Source of the DNA: Amycolatopsis rubida
Lineage (GTDB): Bacteria; Actinomycetota; Actinomycetes; Mycobacteriales; Pseudonocardiaceae
Reading direction: 5' to 3'
DNA: 60,805 bases
Assembly: GCF_900115345.1 (NCBI RefSeq)
Contig: NZ_FOWC01000028.1
Coordinates: 1 to 60,805 of the forward strand
Of this stretch, positions 42,314 to 51,240 are shown piece by piece (position 1 is the first letter of the stretch; the number at the start of each line of letters is the position of its first letter). Both the position numbers and the translations under genes were made by a program. The notes under the pieces are model-generated. The model was given only the letters and a program-made list of their open reading frames with translations. It searched no databases and was not told where the DNA came from.

Positions 42314-43552
42314 TCAGGCGCGCTGCGCGACCGCGAGCCGCACGCAGACGGCGAGGGCGCGGACGGCCTCCTCCACCTCGGCCAGCTCCGGGAAGGTCGG
42401 CGCGATGCGGATGACCGCGTCGGCCGGGTCGTCGCCGTGCGGGTGGGTGGCCCCGGCCGGGGTCAGCGCGACGCCCGCCTCCTTCGCCAGCCGCACGACC
42501 TCCTTCGCGGTGCCCTCGGGCACGGTCAGCGAGACGAAGTACCCGCCGGTCGGCTTGGTCCAGGTCGCCAGGTCGCTCAGCTCCTCGGCGAGGATGCGCT
42601 CGACAGCGGCGAACTTCGGCGCGATCAGTTCGGCGTGCTGGCGCATGAGCGCGCGGACGCCGTCGGCGTCCTTGAGGAACAGCGCGTGGCGCAGCTGGTT
42701 GACCTTGTCCGGGCCGATGGTGCGCTTGCTCAGCACGCTCTGCCACCAGGCGAGGTTCGCCTCGGACGCGCCGAAGAACCCGACGCCCGCCCCGGCGAAG
42801 GTGATCTTCGAGGTGGAGCCGAACACGAACGCGCGGTCCGGGTTGCCTGCCTCGGCGCAGAGGGCGAGGATGTCGGCCAGCTCCGGCTCGTCCTCGGTGA
42901 GGTGGTGCACCGCGTAGGCGTTGTCCCAGATGATCCGGAAGTCCGGCGCGGCGGCGGGCATCGCGGCGAGCCGCCCGGCGACCTCGGCGCCGAAGGTGAC
43001 GCCGGTCGGGTTGGAGTACTTCGGCACGCACCAGATGCCCTTGACCGCGGCGTCCTCGGCGACCAGCCGCTCCACGACGTCCATGTCCGGGCCGGTTTCG
43101 GTCATCGGCACCGGGATCAGCTCGATGCCGAACCGCTCGGCGAGCGCGAAGTGCCGGTCGTAGCCGGGCACCGGGCACAGCATCGCGATCCGGGGCTCGT
43201 CGGCCCAGCGGCGCGCGGCGCCCGGCAGCGTGCTGAGCATCGCCTGCGCGATGGTGTCGTGCATCAGCTCCAGGCTCGAGTTGCCCGCCGCGAACAGCTG
43301 CTCGACCGGCACCTGCAGCGCGCCGGCGAAGATGCGGCGCAGCTCCGGCAGCCCCTTGAGCCCGCCGTAGTTGCGGGTGTCGGTGCCGTCCTCGGCCTTG
43401 TACTGGCCGTTCGGCAGCGTCAGGAGATCCGCGGAGAGGTCGAGCTGCCGGGGCGACGGCTTGCCGCGGGTGATGTCCAGGGACAGTCCGCGCTCGACCA
43501 GCGCGGCGTAGTCGCGACGGGCAGTGTCGACATCGACAGGAGCTGTGGTCAT
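42314..43552 (-). CDS. Aspartate aminotransferase, Rv3722c-like (PF12897 type)
   Basis: This 412-residue PLP enzyme belongs to the distinct subgroup with LDITRGKPSPRQLDLSADLL at the start and NYGGLKGLPELRRIFAGALQ. The PLP-binding Lys lies in FGSTSKITFAGAGVGFF, and the substrate-binding Arg near VIRIAPTFPEL. The M. tuberculosis relative Rv3722c was shown to be the main aspartate aminotransferase, which transfers nitrogen from glutamate to oxaloacetate. The ATG at 43552 has no strong ribosome-binding site. A divergent gene begins 73 bases away. Confidence 0.9.
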   Translation of the reverse strand: MTTAPVDVDTARRDYAALVERGLSLDITRGKPSPRQLDLSADLLTLPNGQYKAEDGTDTRNYGGLKGLPELRRIFAGALQVPVEQLFAAGNSSLELMHDTIAQAMLSTLPGAARRWADEPRIAMLCPVPGYDRHFALAERFGIELIPVPMTETGPDMDVVERLVAEDAAVKGIWCVPKYSNPTGVTFGAEVAGRLAAMPAAAPDFRIIWDNAYAVHHLTEDEPELADILALCAEAGNPDRAFVFGSTSKITFAGAGVGFFGASEANLAWWQSVLSKRTIGPDKVNQLRHALFLKDADGVRALMRQHAELIAPKFAAVERILAEELSDLATWTKPTGGYFVSLTVPEGTAKEVVRLAKEAGVALTPAGATHPHGDDPADAVIRIAPTFPELAEVEEAVRALAVCVRLAVAQRA

Positions 43553-43624
43553 ACCACCACGCTAAACCGCTCGCGCAAGCCAGTTCGGGTGACCCCCGGC
43601 TCTCGTGGGCTAGCGTGGGGGCCC

Positions 43625-44107
43625 GTGCGGTACCTGGTGCATGCCGAGCAACGGCAGTTTTCCCTGCGGGACAAGGACGCCTGGCGTCCCGGCGACGGCG
43701 GGTGGACCGGCGAGGCGGTGTCGGTGCACCGCGTGGCGGTAGAGCCGTCGTCGCTCTCCGTGGCGACCGCTCGCTCCGACTGGGTCGAGGTCGACGTGGC
43801 GGTCAGCACGGCGATACCGCCGGTGTCGCCGGACGCGTCCCACGTGGTGGAAGCCGATCTCGACCTCCCCGGCGGCGTGGCGACGCTGGCCGGTCCCGCC
43901 GATTACGCGCGCCAGGAACACCGGATCGCGGTCCCGTCCGGGCGGTACCGGGTCCGGGTGTCCTATGTGGAGAGCGGCCCGCCGGACGCGGACTGGCACG
44001 ACCACGAGTTCGGCGAGCATTTCCGGTACGTGCTGGACCTGTGGCCGTCCGCCGGGGCCGCCCCGGTCGCGGTGCTGCGCGAGGGCCCCGGGGTCTGGGA
44101 CGGCTGA
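43625..44107 (+). CDS. Hypothetical protein, beta-rich, cytoplasmic
   Basis: This 160-residue product (GTG start) has no signal peptide or membrane helix. It is rich in short beta-strand patterns such as VEVDVAVST, RYRVRVSYVES and HFRYVLDLWPS, and carries an EHFRYVLDLW segment. I do not recognise a family. Composition and codon bias agree with a real gene. It is divergent from the aminotransferase and 44 bases upstream of the SGNH hydrolase in the same direction, so the two may share a transcript. Confidence 0.65.
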   Translation: MRYLVHAEQRQFSLRDKDAWRPGDGGWTGEAVSVHRVAVEPSSLSVATARSDWVEVDVAVSTAIPPVSPDASHVVEADLDLPGGVATLAGPADYARQEHRIAVPSGRYRVRVSYVESGPPDADWHDHEFGEHFRYVLDLWPSAGAAPVAVLREGPGVWDG

Positions 44108-44151
44108 TATCCCGTTGGCGGCGCGCGGCCGCGGACGGCAGACTCGGCGGC

Positions 44152-45297
44152 ATGCAGTGGATCACCACCGAGCTCGGCGAAGAGTTCGTGCTCGGTGCAC
44201 TTGAGCTCGAACGCACGCCGCAGGGCTTGCTGCCGCACCGGCTGACCGCACGGGCGCGGGCGCAGAACACCGACAGCAGGCTCGCGATGGCGGAAACCCA
44301 GCCGTCCGGTGTGCGCCTGGCGTTCCGCACCGAGTCGACGGCGATCGAACTGGACACCCACCGCGCGAAGGTCGGCTACGCGGGCATGCCGCCGCTGCCG
44401 GACGGCGTCTACGACCTGGTGCTGAACGGGCGCCCCGGCGGCTCCGCGACCGTTTCCGGCGGCGACGAACTGATCCTCGACATGATGACCGGCGAGGGCG
44501 AGACCCGCCCCGGCCCGCCCGGCACGGTCCAGTTCTCCGACCTGCCTTCGGGCAGCAAGGATGTCGAAATCTGGTTGCCGTACAACGAAACCACCCGGCT
44601 GGTCGCGTTGCGCACCACTGCGCCGATCTCTCCGCTGCCCCGCGCCCGGCGCGTCTGGCTGCACCACGGCAGCTCGATCAGCCAAGGCACCGGCGCGGCA
44701 GGCCCGGCGCGGACGTGGCCCGTGCTGGCCGCCGCTGCCGCCGGGGTCGATCTGGTCAACCTGGGCTTCGGCGGAAGCGCGCTGCTCGACCCGTTCACCG
44801 CGCGAGCCCTCCGCGACACTCCCGCCGATCTGATCAGCGTGAAGCTGGGAATCAACGTGGTGAACGCGGACCTGATGCGGCTGCGCGCTTTCGGCCCGGC
44901 CGTGCACGGGTTCCTGGACACGATCCGGGAGGGGCGCCCGGATGTCCCGCTGGCGGTGATCTCGCCTTGGCTGTGCCCGATCCACGAGGACACGCCGGGT
45001 CCGGGCGCCCCGGATTTCAGCACCGGAACGCTCCGGTTCAAGGCGACCGGCGATCCCGCCGCCGTCGCGGAGGGGAAGCTGACGCTGAAGGTGATCCGGG
45101 AGGAACTGGCGCGGGTCGTCCGGGACCGGGAGGATCCGGCGCTGCACTACGTGGACGGCCTTTCGCTGTACGGGGAAGAGGATTTCGCCGCGCACCCGCT
45201 GCCGGACTCGCTGCATCCGGACGCGGCGGCGCATCGGTCGGCCGGGGAACGGTTCGCCAAGCAGGTCTTCGGGGACGGCGGTCCGTTCGCGAGCTGA
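44152..45297 (+). CDS. SGNH/GDSL-family hydrolase with N-terminal beta domain
   Basis: This 381-residue protein has a beta-sandwich N-terminal part (to about 165) and then the SGNH hydrolase core. Block I is LHHGSSISQG with likely nucleophile Ser175, block II is NLGFGGSALLDP, block III LGINVVN and block V DSLHPDAAAH with the catalytic Asp and His. This type acts on esters or acetyl groups of polysaccharides; the substrate is unknown. There is no signal peptide. Its stop codon is directly followed by a hairpin terminator. Confidence 0.88.
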   Translation: MQWITTELGEEFVLGALELERTPQGLLPHRLTARARAQNTDSRLAMAETQPSGVRLAFRTESTAIELDTHRAKVGYAGMPPLPDGVYDLVLNGRPGGSATVSGGDELILDMMTGEGETRPGPPGTVQFSDLPSGSKDVEIWLPYNETTRLVALRTTAPISPLPRARRVWLHHGSSISQGTGAAGPARTWPVLAAAAAGVDLVNLGFGGSALLDPFTARALRDTPADLISVKLGINVVNADLMRLRAFGPAVHGFLDTIREGRPDVPLAVISPWLCPIHEDTPGPGAPDFSTGTLRFKATGDPAAVAEGKLTLKVIREELARVVRDREDPALHYVDGLSLYGEEDFAAHPLPDSLHPDAAAHRSAGERFAKQVFGDGGPFAS

Positions 45298-45323
45298 GCC
45301 GTCCGACCGCGTCTTCGGACGGC
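45298..45323 (+). terminator. Hairpin directly after the SGNH hydrolase gene
   Basis: GCCGTCCGA (45298-45306) pairs perfectly with TCGGACGGC (45315-45323) around an 8-base loop, starting right at the stop codon. There is no T-run. It separates the hydrolase from the MTHFR-like gene. Confidence 0.6.
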
Positions 45324-45390
45324 AATCCCGTTCCCGCCGCCGGAACGGCTGCGCGGCGCCCGGACGGCCCCGGCTGCTAACTTCCGCCTC

Positions 45391-46332
45391 ATGGCGGACC
45401 ACACTCTCCGGACCCAGCTGACCCACCCCGATCGCGGCGTCCTGCTGTTCGGCATCACCCCGCCCCGCCTCAGCAACACTCCCGAGCGGATCCGGGAGAT
45501 CACCGCCGCCACCCTCGCGCGGCTGAGCGACCTCGACGTCGACGGGCTCGCCCTCTACGACATCGACGACGAGAGCGACCGCAACCCGCGGGAGCGGCCG
45601 TTCCCCTACCTGCCGACGCTCGACCCGGCCGGCTACCACGCGGACTATCTCAGCGAGTGGACCCGTCCGGCGGTCATCTACCGGTGCGTCGGCAAGTACC
45701 CCGAGGGCGAGCTGCGGGATTGGCTGCGGACCGCCGACACCGACCGGGTGCTGCCGGTGTTCGTCGGGGCTTCCTCGAAGGGCAAGCAGGTGCACACCCG
45801 GCTCTCGCAGGCGCAGGCGTTGCGCCGGGAGGTGCGCCCCGACCTGCTGCTCGGCGGCGTCGCCATCACTGAGCGGCCCGACGAGCACCTGCGGCTGATC
45901 GCCAAGCAGCAGGCCGGCTGCGCGTACTTCATCTCCCAGGTGATCTACAGCGCCGACGCGGCCAAGAGCATGGTCTCCGACTACTTCTACGCCTGCCGCG
46001 AGCAGCAGCTCGAACCCAGGCCGGTCCTGTTCACCCTCTCGGTCTGCGGTTCGGCGAAGACGCTGGCGTTCCTCCAGTGGCTCGGCGTCCACGTCCCGCG
46101 CTGGCTGGAGAATTCCCTGCGCCACGCGGACGACACGCTGGCCGAGTCCTACGAGCAGTGCCTGGCGAGCGCCCGCGAACTGGCCGCCTTCTGCCGCAAG
46201 CTCGGCATGCCGTTCGGCTTCCTCGTGGAGAGCGTGTCCATCCGCAAGGTCGAGATCGAGGCCTCGGTGGCTCTCGCGCGCGAGGTCGGCGCACTGCTCG
46301 GCCGGAGGGCTACAGCGGATCCAGCGCGGTGA
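45391..46332 (+). CDS. Methylenetetrahydrofolate reductase-like protein
   Basis: This 313-residue protein has an MTHFR-like TIM barrel: RGVLLFGITPPRLSN, RLSDLDVDGLALYDIDDESD, RPAVIYRCVGKYPEGE, LLLGGVAITERPDEHLRLIA and QQAGCAYFISQVIYS. Canonical MetF reduces methylene-THF with FAD, and several actinobacterial relatives have unknown or weak activity. The C-terminal third overlaps a 297-bp tandem duplication, but this copy is intact and ends at its own TGA. Before the duplication its 3' end overlapped the convergent mam4B gene by 23 bases. Confidence 0.85.
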   Translation: MADHTLRTQLTHPDRGVLLFGITPPRLSNTPERIREITAATLARLSDLDVDGLALYDIDDESDRNPRERPFPYLPTLDPAGYHADYLSEWTRPAVIYRCVGKYPEGELRDWLRTADTDRVLPVFVGASSKGKQVHTRLSQAQALRREVRPDLLLGGVAITERPDEHLRLIAKQQAGCAYFISQVIYSADAAKSMVSDYFYACREQQLEPRPVLFTLSVCGSAKTLAFLQWLGVHVPRWLENSLRHADDTLAESYEQCLASARELAAFCRKLGMPFGFLVESVSIRKVEIEASVALAREVGALLGRRATADPAR

Positions 46333-46460
46333 TCTTCCACTGCCCATCGGTGCGATGCGCGGTCACCGACAACTGCCCGGCAGACGACTGAGGCGCGCCA
46401 CCGCCGGGCAGAATCATTTGCTGGTCCAGGAAAAGCAGCAGGCTCGCGTCGTCGCCGTGC
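46310..46460 (-). pseudogene. Orphan mam4B tail (left copy of the duplication)
   Basis: On the minus strand this encodes the last 49 residues of mam4B (GDDASLLLFLDQQ to ALDPL), ending at the TAG at 46310. It lacks the gene's start. The only differences from the live copy at 46607 are Met for Thr after DQQ and Ala for Val in QSSVG. Upstream, the frame runs into antisense of the MTHFR-like tail, so no natural product is expected. Confidence 0.85.
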
Positions 46461-46629
46461 GGCGAGCGCCCGCGAACTGGCCGCCTTCTGCCGCAAGCTC
46501 GGCATGCCGTTCGGCTTCCTCGTGGAGAGCGTGTCCATCCGCAAGGTCGAGATCGAGGCTTCGGTGGCCCTCGCGCGCGAGGTCGGCGCACTGCTCGGCC
46601 GGAGGGCTACAGCGGATCCAGCGCGGTGA
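46461..46629 (+). pseudogene. Orphan MTHFR-like tail (right copy of the duplication)
   Basis: This is a copy of the last 55 or so codons of the MTHFR-like gene (SARELAAFCRKLGMPFGFLV and onwards), with two silent-type differences. It has no start codon or promoter of its own. Both orphan tails lie back to back in the middle of the duplicated region. Confidence 0.85.
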
Positions 46630-47095
46630 TCTTCCACTGCCCATCGGTGCGATGCGCGGTCACCGACAACTGCCCGACAGACGACTGAGGCGCGCCACCG
46701 CCGGGCAGAATCGTTTGCTGGTCCAGGAAAAGCAGCAGGCTCGCGTCGTCGCCGTGCAATGAGCGGACTCCGATCGCGCGCACTGTGGTTGTCCGGACGA
46801 GCTTTTCGTTCGCCGCGCGTTGACGGGCCGCGGCGAACTGGCTTTGGTACTGCCCCACCGCCGAACCAGTCAGGACGTCGGCCGCGGCGCGCGCGGTGCG
46901 GTCCAGGTTCGCGTAGTCGTAGGAAAAAACCGCCTTCACCGCAGCGCTCACCTGGTCGGTGACCTGCGAGGTCGCCACGGGGTCGACCATCGCCTCGTCG
47001 TCCTCGGGGTGCAGCAGCGACGCCTGCACCCCGAACCACACCGCGCACGCCAGCGCGACCGCGGCCACCCCCGCGGCGATCGTCCGCCGGTTCAC
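46607..47095 (-). CDS. mam4B: Mce-associated membrane protein (second), Mam4B-like
   Basis: This 162-residue protein has one N-terminal membrane helix (RRTIAAGVAAVALACAVWFG) and an outer-side domain. The QVTDQVSAAVKAVFSYDYAN block and C-terminal QLSVTAHRTDGQWKITALDP are typical of Mce-associated proteins, which stabilise the transporter. The GTG overlaps the previous stop by four bases (GTGA). It is the last gene of the mce4-type operon. Its 3' end lies in a tandem 297-bp duplication, and this is the live copy. An orphan duplicate of its tail lies at 46310-46460. Confidence 0.88.
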   Translation of the reverse strand: MNRRTIAAGVAAVALACAVWFGVQASLLHPEDDEAMVDPVATSQVTDQVSAAVKAVFSYDYANLDRTARAAADVLTGSAVGQYQSQFAAARQRAANEKLVRTTTVRAIGVRSLHGDDASLLLFLDQQTILPGGGAPQSSVGQLSVTAHRTDGQWKITALDPL

Positions 47096-47616
47096 GAGCC
47101 CACCGCCTGGACGCCGCCGATCTTCCACGTGTCGCCGTCTCGTGCGAAGTCCACGGCCAAGCGCGCCTGTTTCGCCGAGGGCGCGCCGTCGCCGGTGCTC
47201 ACGCGGACGTTCAGGACCGCGATCAGCCGTGCCGTTCCCGCCGAAGGGTTCAGGTCGGTGACCGCGGCCTGCACCAGGGAAGCCGTCGACACGGTTCTGG
47301 TGCGTTTGGCGCGGTCGATCTGCAGTTGCCGGTCGCCGGAGAGGTCTTTGCCGTACTGCCCGGTCGTCGCGGCGATCCAGCGGTCCACGTCGACCGCGCT
47401 CGTGCGGTAGTCGATCGTGTTGAGCGTGACCAGTTCCGTGCTCGCGGCGGCCAGCACGGCGTCCCGGGCGCGGCCGCGGGCGAGGCTGTCGTCCTGCGCC
47501 GCGCTCCACCACGACCAGCCGAACCACGCGGCGGCCAGCAACGCGACAGCGGCCAGCACGGTCAGCACCCGTCCGCTCAGGAAGGGCGGCCGGGAAACTT
47601 CGGCCGAGTCAGCCAT
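47092..47616 (-). CDS. mam4A: Mce-associated membrane protein (first), Mam4A-like
   Basis: This 174-residue protein has a single membrane helix (VLTVLAAVALLAAAWFGWSW). It is followed by ARDAVLAAASTELVTLNTID and a NTF2-like outer part ending LAVDFARDGDTWKIGGVQAV. The overall shape repeats that of Mam4B. Mce-associated proteins of M. tuberculosis (Rv3493c here) are needed for stable Mce4 complexes. The ATG overlaps the mce4F stop (ATGA). Confidence 0.88.
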   Translation of the reverse strand: MADSAEVSRPPFLSGRVLTVLAAVALLAAAWFGWSWWSAAQDDSLARGRARDAVLAAASTELVTLNTIDYRTSAVDVDRWIAATTGQYGKDLSGDRQLQIDRAKRTRTVSTASLVQAAVTDLNPSAGTARLIAVLNVRVSTGDGAPSAKQARLAVDFARDGDTWKIGGVQAVGS

Positions 47617-48857
47617 CACGAACCGCCCAGCAACGCCCCGAGCCCGCCCTTCAGCGGCGCGGTCAGCTGGCCAAGCAGACCCGGCAGCTGCTGCTGCGAA
47701 CCCTGGTCCGAAGGCGCGGAAGCCTGGGGCGCGGCCGGAATCGCGGGCGGCTTCCCCGCGTACGGCGCGTTCTGCGCACCGCGCACCTCAGTCGGGCTGC
47801 CCGGCGGCTCCGCACAGTAAGCGTTCATGTTGACCGGCGCGTCGCTCGTGTCGTTGGCCGGACGCTGTTTCGTCCCCTCGTACCCCTTCGTGCACGAATG
47901 CGGGTCGAAGAAGTTGAACACCACGCCCAGATGCCCGGTGCCGTCCGGCGAGGTCGTCGGCGAGAACGCCGAGATCACCGGGTAGGCCACCAGCAGTTCC
48001 TCGATCGCGTCCTTGCGCATCGAGGTGACCTGCGCGGTGGTGAGCGAGTTCGCGAACAGCACCCCGAGGTCGGTCCCGGACGTGGCCAGCACGTCGCTGA
48101 TCTGCCGGCTCAGCTGCGGAGCCTCGTCGATCACCTTGCGCACAGCCGGATCCGACGACTTCAGCTGCCCGGCGATCGTCTTCAGCCCGGACGCGAACGC
48201 CGTGATGTTCTGCGCCTGCCGCTCCTGCGTCGCGAAAACCGTGCGGGAATTCGCCAGCAACCCCTGCGTGTCCGGCACGTACTGGGCGGCCGTCGCGGTG
48301 AGGGAGCTGGTGCTGTCCAGCAGTTTCCGCAGCTGCGGCCCCGACCCGGCGAACGCGTCGTACGTCTCGTCCACCACGGTCTTCAGCGATTCCGGATGAA
48401 CGCTCGCGACCAGGCCGTCGAGATGCGTCAGCACCGAATCCGGCGTCGCGGGCAGCGACGTGCGATCCTGCGCGATCACCGCGCCGTCCGCCAGGTACGG
48501 CCCGGATTCGCGGTCCGGAAGCAGGTCCACGAACTGCTCCCCCACCGCCGACCGGTTCGCGACCTGCGCGTGCAGCGCGGACGGGATGTCCGGGCCGCCG
48601 GAGTCGATGTCGAGCCGGACGTCGATGCCCTGCGGGGTGAGCGTCATGGCCCCGACCCGGCCGACTGTCACGCCCCGGTAAGCGACCTCGGAGTTCACGA
48701 AAACCCCGCCGGAGTCGGCCAATTTGAGCGTCACGTGGTAACCCCGGTTGCCGAAAATCCGGTCGAGACCGGCGTAGTGCCCGCCCGCGTAGGCCACCGA
48801 AACGACGGCGATCGCGAAGAACACCAGCAGCTGGATCCGAACCTTGCGCGTGTTCAT
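47616..48857 (-). CDS. mce4F: Mce family protein, Mce4F-like
   Basis: This 413-residue MlaD-domain protein has an N-terminal membrane helix (IQLLVFFAIAVVSVAYAGGH). The MCE domain around residues 38-115 starts at GYHVTLKLADSGGVFVNSEV and contains YRGVTVGRVGAMTLTPQGID. A helical, coiled-coil-prone middle and a Pro/Gln-rich tail follow. It is the sixth of six subunits that form the periplasmic tube or needle of a sterol importer. Its ATG overlaps the mce4E stop. Confidence 0.9.
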   Translation of the reverse strand: MNTRKVRIQLLVFFAIAVVSVAYAGGHYAGLDRIFGNRGYHVTLKLADSGGVFVNSEVAYRGVTVGRVGAMTLTPQGIDVRLDIDSGGPDIPSALHAQVANRSAVGEQFVDLLPDRESGPYLADGAVIAQDRTSLPATPDSVLTHLDGLVASVHPESLKTVVDETYDAFAGSGPQLRKLLDSTSSLTATAAQYVPDTQGLLANSRTVFATQERQAQNITAFASGLKTIAGQLKSSDPAVRKVIDEAPQLSRQISDVLATSGTDLGVLFANSLTTAQVTSMRKDAIEELLVAYPVISAFSPTTSPDGTGHLGVVFNFFDPHSCTKGYEGTKQRPANDTSDAPVNMNAYCAEPPGSPTEVRGAQNAPYAGKPPAIPAAPQASAPSDQGSQQQLPGLLGQLTAPLKGGLGALLGGS

Positions 48858-50047
48858 CAGCCGCCTCCCACCAGACCGCCGAGCAAGCCGCCCAGTACCC
48901 CGCCGTAGCCGGGTTTCGCTCCGCCCGTGGCCGGCGTGTTCGGCAGCGGCAACGGCAACTGCGGCATCCCTTGCCCCGCGGCGGGCGGAGCGCCGGACGT
49001 CGAAGGCGTCGGCAGCTGGAACGGCGGCTGCGACGAATTCGTGAAGTTCTGCACCAGCTTGTCGAGATCGAGGTTGATCCGCGCGTCGACGTTCGCGTAG
49101 TCGCCCTTGATCACGTTGCCCGCGTAGTCCGGGAACGGGTAGGTCAGCAGGATCCGCAGCGCGTTCGGCAGGTCCTGGCCCGCCGCGCTGAGCTGGCGCA
49201 GCGTCGGCTCCAGCGCCTTGAGGTTCGCGACGAGCTGGTCGCGGCTGCGGTTCACCGTGTCGACCGCGACGCCGGACAGCTTGTTCAGCGCGTTCAGCAT
49301 CCCCACCAGCTGGTCGCGCTGGTCGGCGACGATCTTCAATCCCGGCGCGAGTTTGTCCAGCGCGGTGGCGAGGTTCTGCTTCTGCCCGGCGAGCGTGGCG
49401 GACAGCTTGTCCAGGCCGTCGATCGCGCGCAGGATCTCGCCCTTGTGCCCGTCGAGCTGGGTGGCGAGTTCGTCCACCCGGGACAGCAGCGCGCGCATCT
49501 GCGGTTCGTTGCCCGACAGCGCGTCGTTGAGTTCGTGGCTGATGTTCTGCAGCTGGTCGACGCCGCCGCCGTTGAGCAGCAGCGACAACGCGCCCAGCAC
49601 CTCTTCGATCTCCGGATTGCGGTTCGTGCGCCCGAGCGGGATCCGCGCCCCGTCGGCGAGCTTGCCGGACGGCTTCTCCGCGGTCGGCGCGCTCAGCTGG
49701 ACGAACTTCTCGCCGAGCAGACTGGACTGGCGCAGTTCGGCACGCGCGTTGGCGGGCAGCCGGACGTCGCCGTTCACCGTCATCGACACGAGCGCGGACC
49801 GGGTGTCCGGGGTGAGCGCGATCCGGTCGATCCGGCCGACCGCGACGTCGTTCACCTTCACGTTCGCCTGCGGCACCAGGTCCAGCACGTCGGTGAACAA
49901 CGCGGTGACGTGGTACGGGTGGTCGCCGATGTCCGGGCCGCCGGGCAACGGCGTCGAGTACAGCCCGTTGAACCCGCCGTCGCTGCACCCGGCGAGCACC
50001 AGCACCCCGGCGAGCACGCCCGCCAGCCGTTTCCGGAGGCGTTTCAC
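48857..50047 (-). CDS. mce4E: Mce family lipoprotein, Mce4E (LprN)-like
   Basis: This 396-residue protein is the lipid-anchored Mce subunit. The signal peptide ends in the lipobox LAGC (AGVLVLAGCSDGGF), so the mature N-terminus is an acylated Cys. The MCE domain reads HPYHVTALFTDVLDLVPQAN, VKVNDVAVGRIDRI. The tail is Pro/Gly-rich with GGVLGGLLGGLVGGG. GTG start overlaps the mce4D stop (GTGA). The lipobox at the fifth position is the usual operon rule for MceE. Confidence 0.92.
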   Translation of the reverse strand: MKRLRKRLAGVLAGVLVLAGCSDGGFNGLYSTPLPGGPDIGDHPYHVTALFTDVLDLVPQANVKVNDVAVGRIDRIALTPDTRSALVSMTVNGDVRLPANARAELRQSSLLGEKFVQLSAPTAEKPSGKLADGARIPLGRTNRNPEIEEVLGALSLLLNGGGVDQLQNISHELNDALSGNEPQMRALLSRVDELATQLDGHKGEILRAIDGLDKLSATLAGQKQNLATALDKLAPGLKIVADQRDQLVGMLNALNKLSGVAVDTVNRSRDQLVANLKALEPTLRQLSAAGQDLPNALRILLTYPFPDYAGNVIKGDYANVDARINLDLDKLVQNFTNSSQPPFQLPTPSTSGAPPAAGQGMPQLPLPLPNTPATGGAKPGYGGVLGGLLGGLVGGG

Positions 50048-51240
50048 TTGCCACCTCCGGGTTTCTGCGTCAGCACGTCCGACAGCGGCAGCGGCAACGG
50101 GGGCAGCTGGCCGTTCTGCAGCGAGTTCAGCGCCTGCGGGATGGACGGCAGCTTGAGCGTGCCGTCGAGCACCGGCGCGAGCTTCTTGCAGATAGTGCCG
50201 AGCGCGTCCGGCAGCGGCTTCGGCGTGCCCGCGCTGATCAGCCGGCAGACGGTGAGGATCGGCGGGTTGGTGATCTCGTTCAGGTTGTCGCGCACCGCGA
50301 TCGTGCCGGACGCCGCGTCGTAGGTGTTGATGAAGTTCGTCGCCCCGGTCGGCGCGATGTCGAGCACCTCGGCGAGCGCGGCCCGCTGGTCCACCAGCAC
50401 CTTCGTCAGCGACGCCAGTTTGGCCACATTGGACGAAAGCCCGTTCTTGTTGTCCGCCACGAACTGTTTCACGTCCTGCAGCGACGTGGACAGCGAATCG
50501 AGCGCGGCCCCGACGTCGTGCGAATCGTCGGCGAGGAAGCCGCTGACGTCCGCGAGCCGCTGGTAGAACTCGTTCAGCTGGCTGTCGCTTTGGGACAGCG
50601 CGGAGGTGAAGGAGTTCAGGTTCTTCACCGTGGAGAACAGGTCGTCCTTCGAATCGTCGAGCGTGCCTGCCAGTTCGGCGAGCCTGCTGACGGTCGAGTT
50701 CAGGTCCTTGCCGTTGCCCTTGAGGTTGGCCGCGGCGGTGTCCAGCAGGTCGGAGAACGCGCCGTTTTTGTTGGCCCCGTTGGGCCCGAGCGCGGTGGAC
50801 AGCTTGTCGAGGCTCGCGTAGAGGTCGTCCAGTTCCACCGGCGTCGCGGTTTTGTCGCGCGCCAGCACGGTTCCGCTCGCGAGCGTCGGGCCGCTGTCGT
50901 ACGACGGCGTCAGCTGGACGTACCGGTCGCTCACCAGGCTCGGCGAAACGACCACCGCGCCGACGTCTTTCGGGATCGGGACATCGTCGTTGACCTTCAT
51001 GTCCACGCGCACCGCCTGGCCCTCCGGCGTCACCGCCGTGACCTCGCCGACCGCGACACCCAGCACGCGCACGGAGGAACCGGCGTACAGGCCGACGGTC
51101 TTCCCGAAGTACGCCGAGATCTTCGTTCCGCCGGTGTCGCGCAGGACCAGGTAGATGCCCGCGGTCAGCAAAAGCGCTGCTACACAAGCAAACCCAAGCC
51201 AGGTGACCACATTGCGCCCTGCGCGAGTTTCGACAGTCAT
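50044..51240 (-). CDS. mce4D: Mce family protein, Mce4D-like
   Basis: This 398-residue subunit has one N-terminal membrane helix (VTWLGFACVAALLLTAGIYL) and an MCE domain starting ISAYFGKTVGLYAGSSVRVL. A long helical stretch follows with LSTALGPNGANKNGAFSDLL, and the tail is Pro/Leu-rich. It overlaps mce4C at its start by four bases and mce4E at its end. Role: part of the hexameric MCE passage for sterols through the cell envelope. Confidence 0.9.
   Translation of the reverse strand: MTVETRAGRNVVTWLGFACVAALLLTAGIYLVLRDTGGTKISAYFGKTVGLYAGSSVRVLGVAVGEVTAVTPEGQAVRVDMKVNDDVPIPKDVGAVVVSPSLVSDRYVQLTPSYDSGPTLASGTVLARDKTATPVELDDLYASLDKLSTALGPNGANKNGAFSDLLDTAAANLKGNGKDLNSTVSRLAELAGTLDDSKDDLFSTVKNLNSFTSALSQSDSQLNEFYQRLADVSGFLADDSHDVGAALDSLSTSLQDVKQFVADNKNGLSSNVAKLASLTKVLVDQRAALAEVLDIAPTGATNFINTYDAASGTIAVRDNLNEITNPPILTVCRLISAGTPKPLPDALGTICKKLAPVLDGTLKLPSIPQALNSLQNGQLPPLPLPLSDVLTQKPGGGK

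Larger units (their letters stand above)
46164..46757. repeat. Tandem duplication of 297 bp at a convergent gene end
   Basis: Bases 46164-46460 and 46461-46757 are direct copies that differ at only four positions (98.7 percent identity). Each copy holds the 3' end of the plus-strand MTHFR-like gene and the 3' end of the minus-strand mam4B gene. The unit is exactly 99 codons. The high identity indicates a recent event. Confidence 0.95.
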
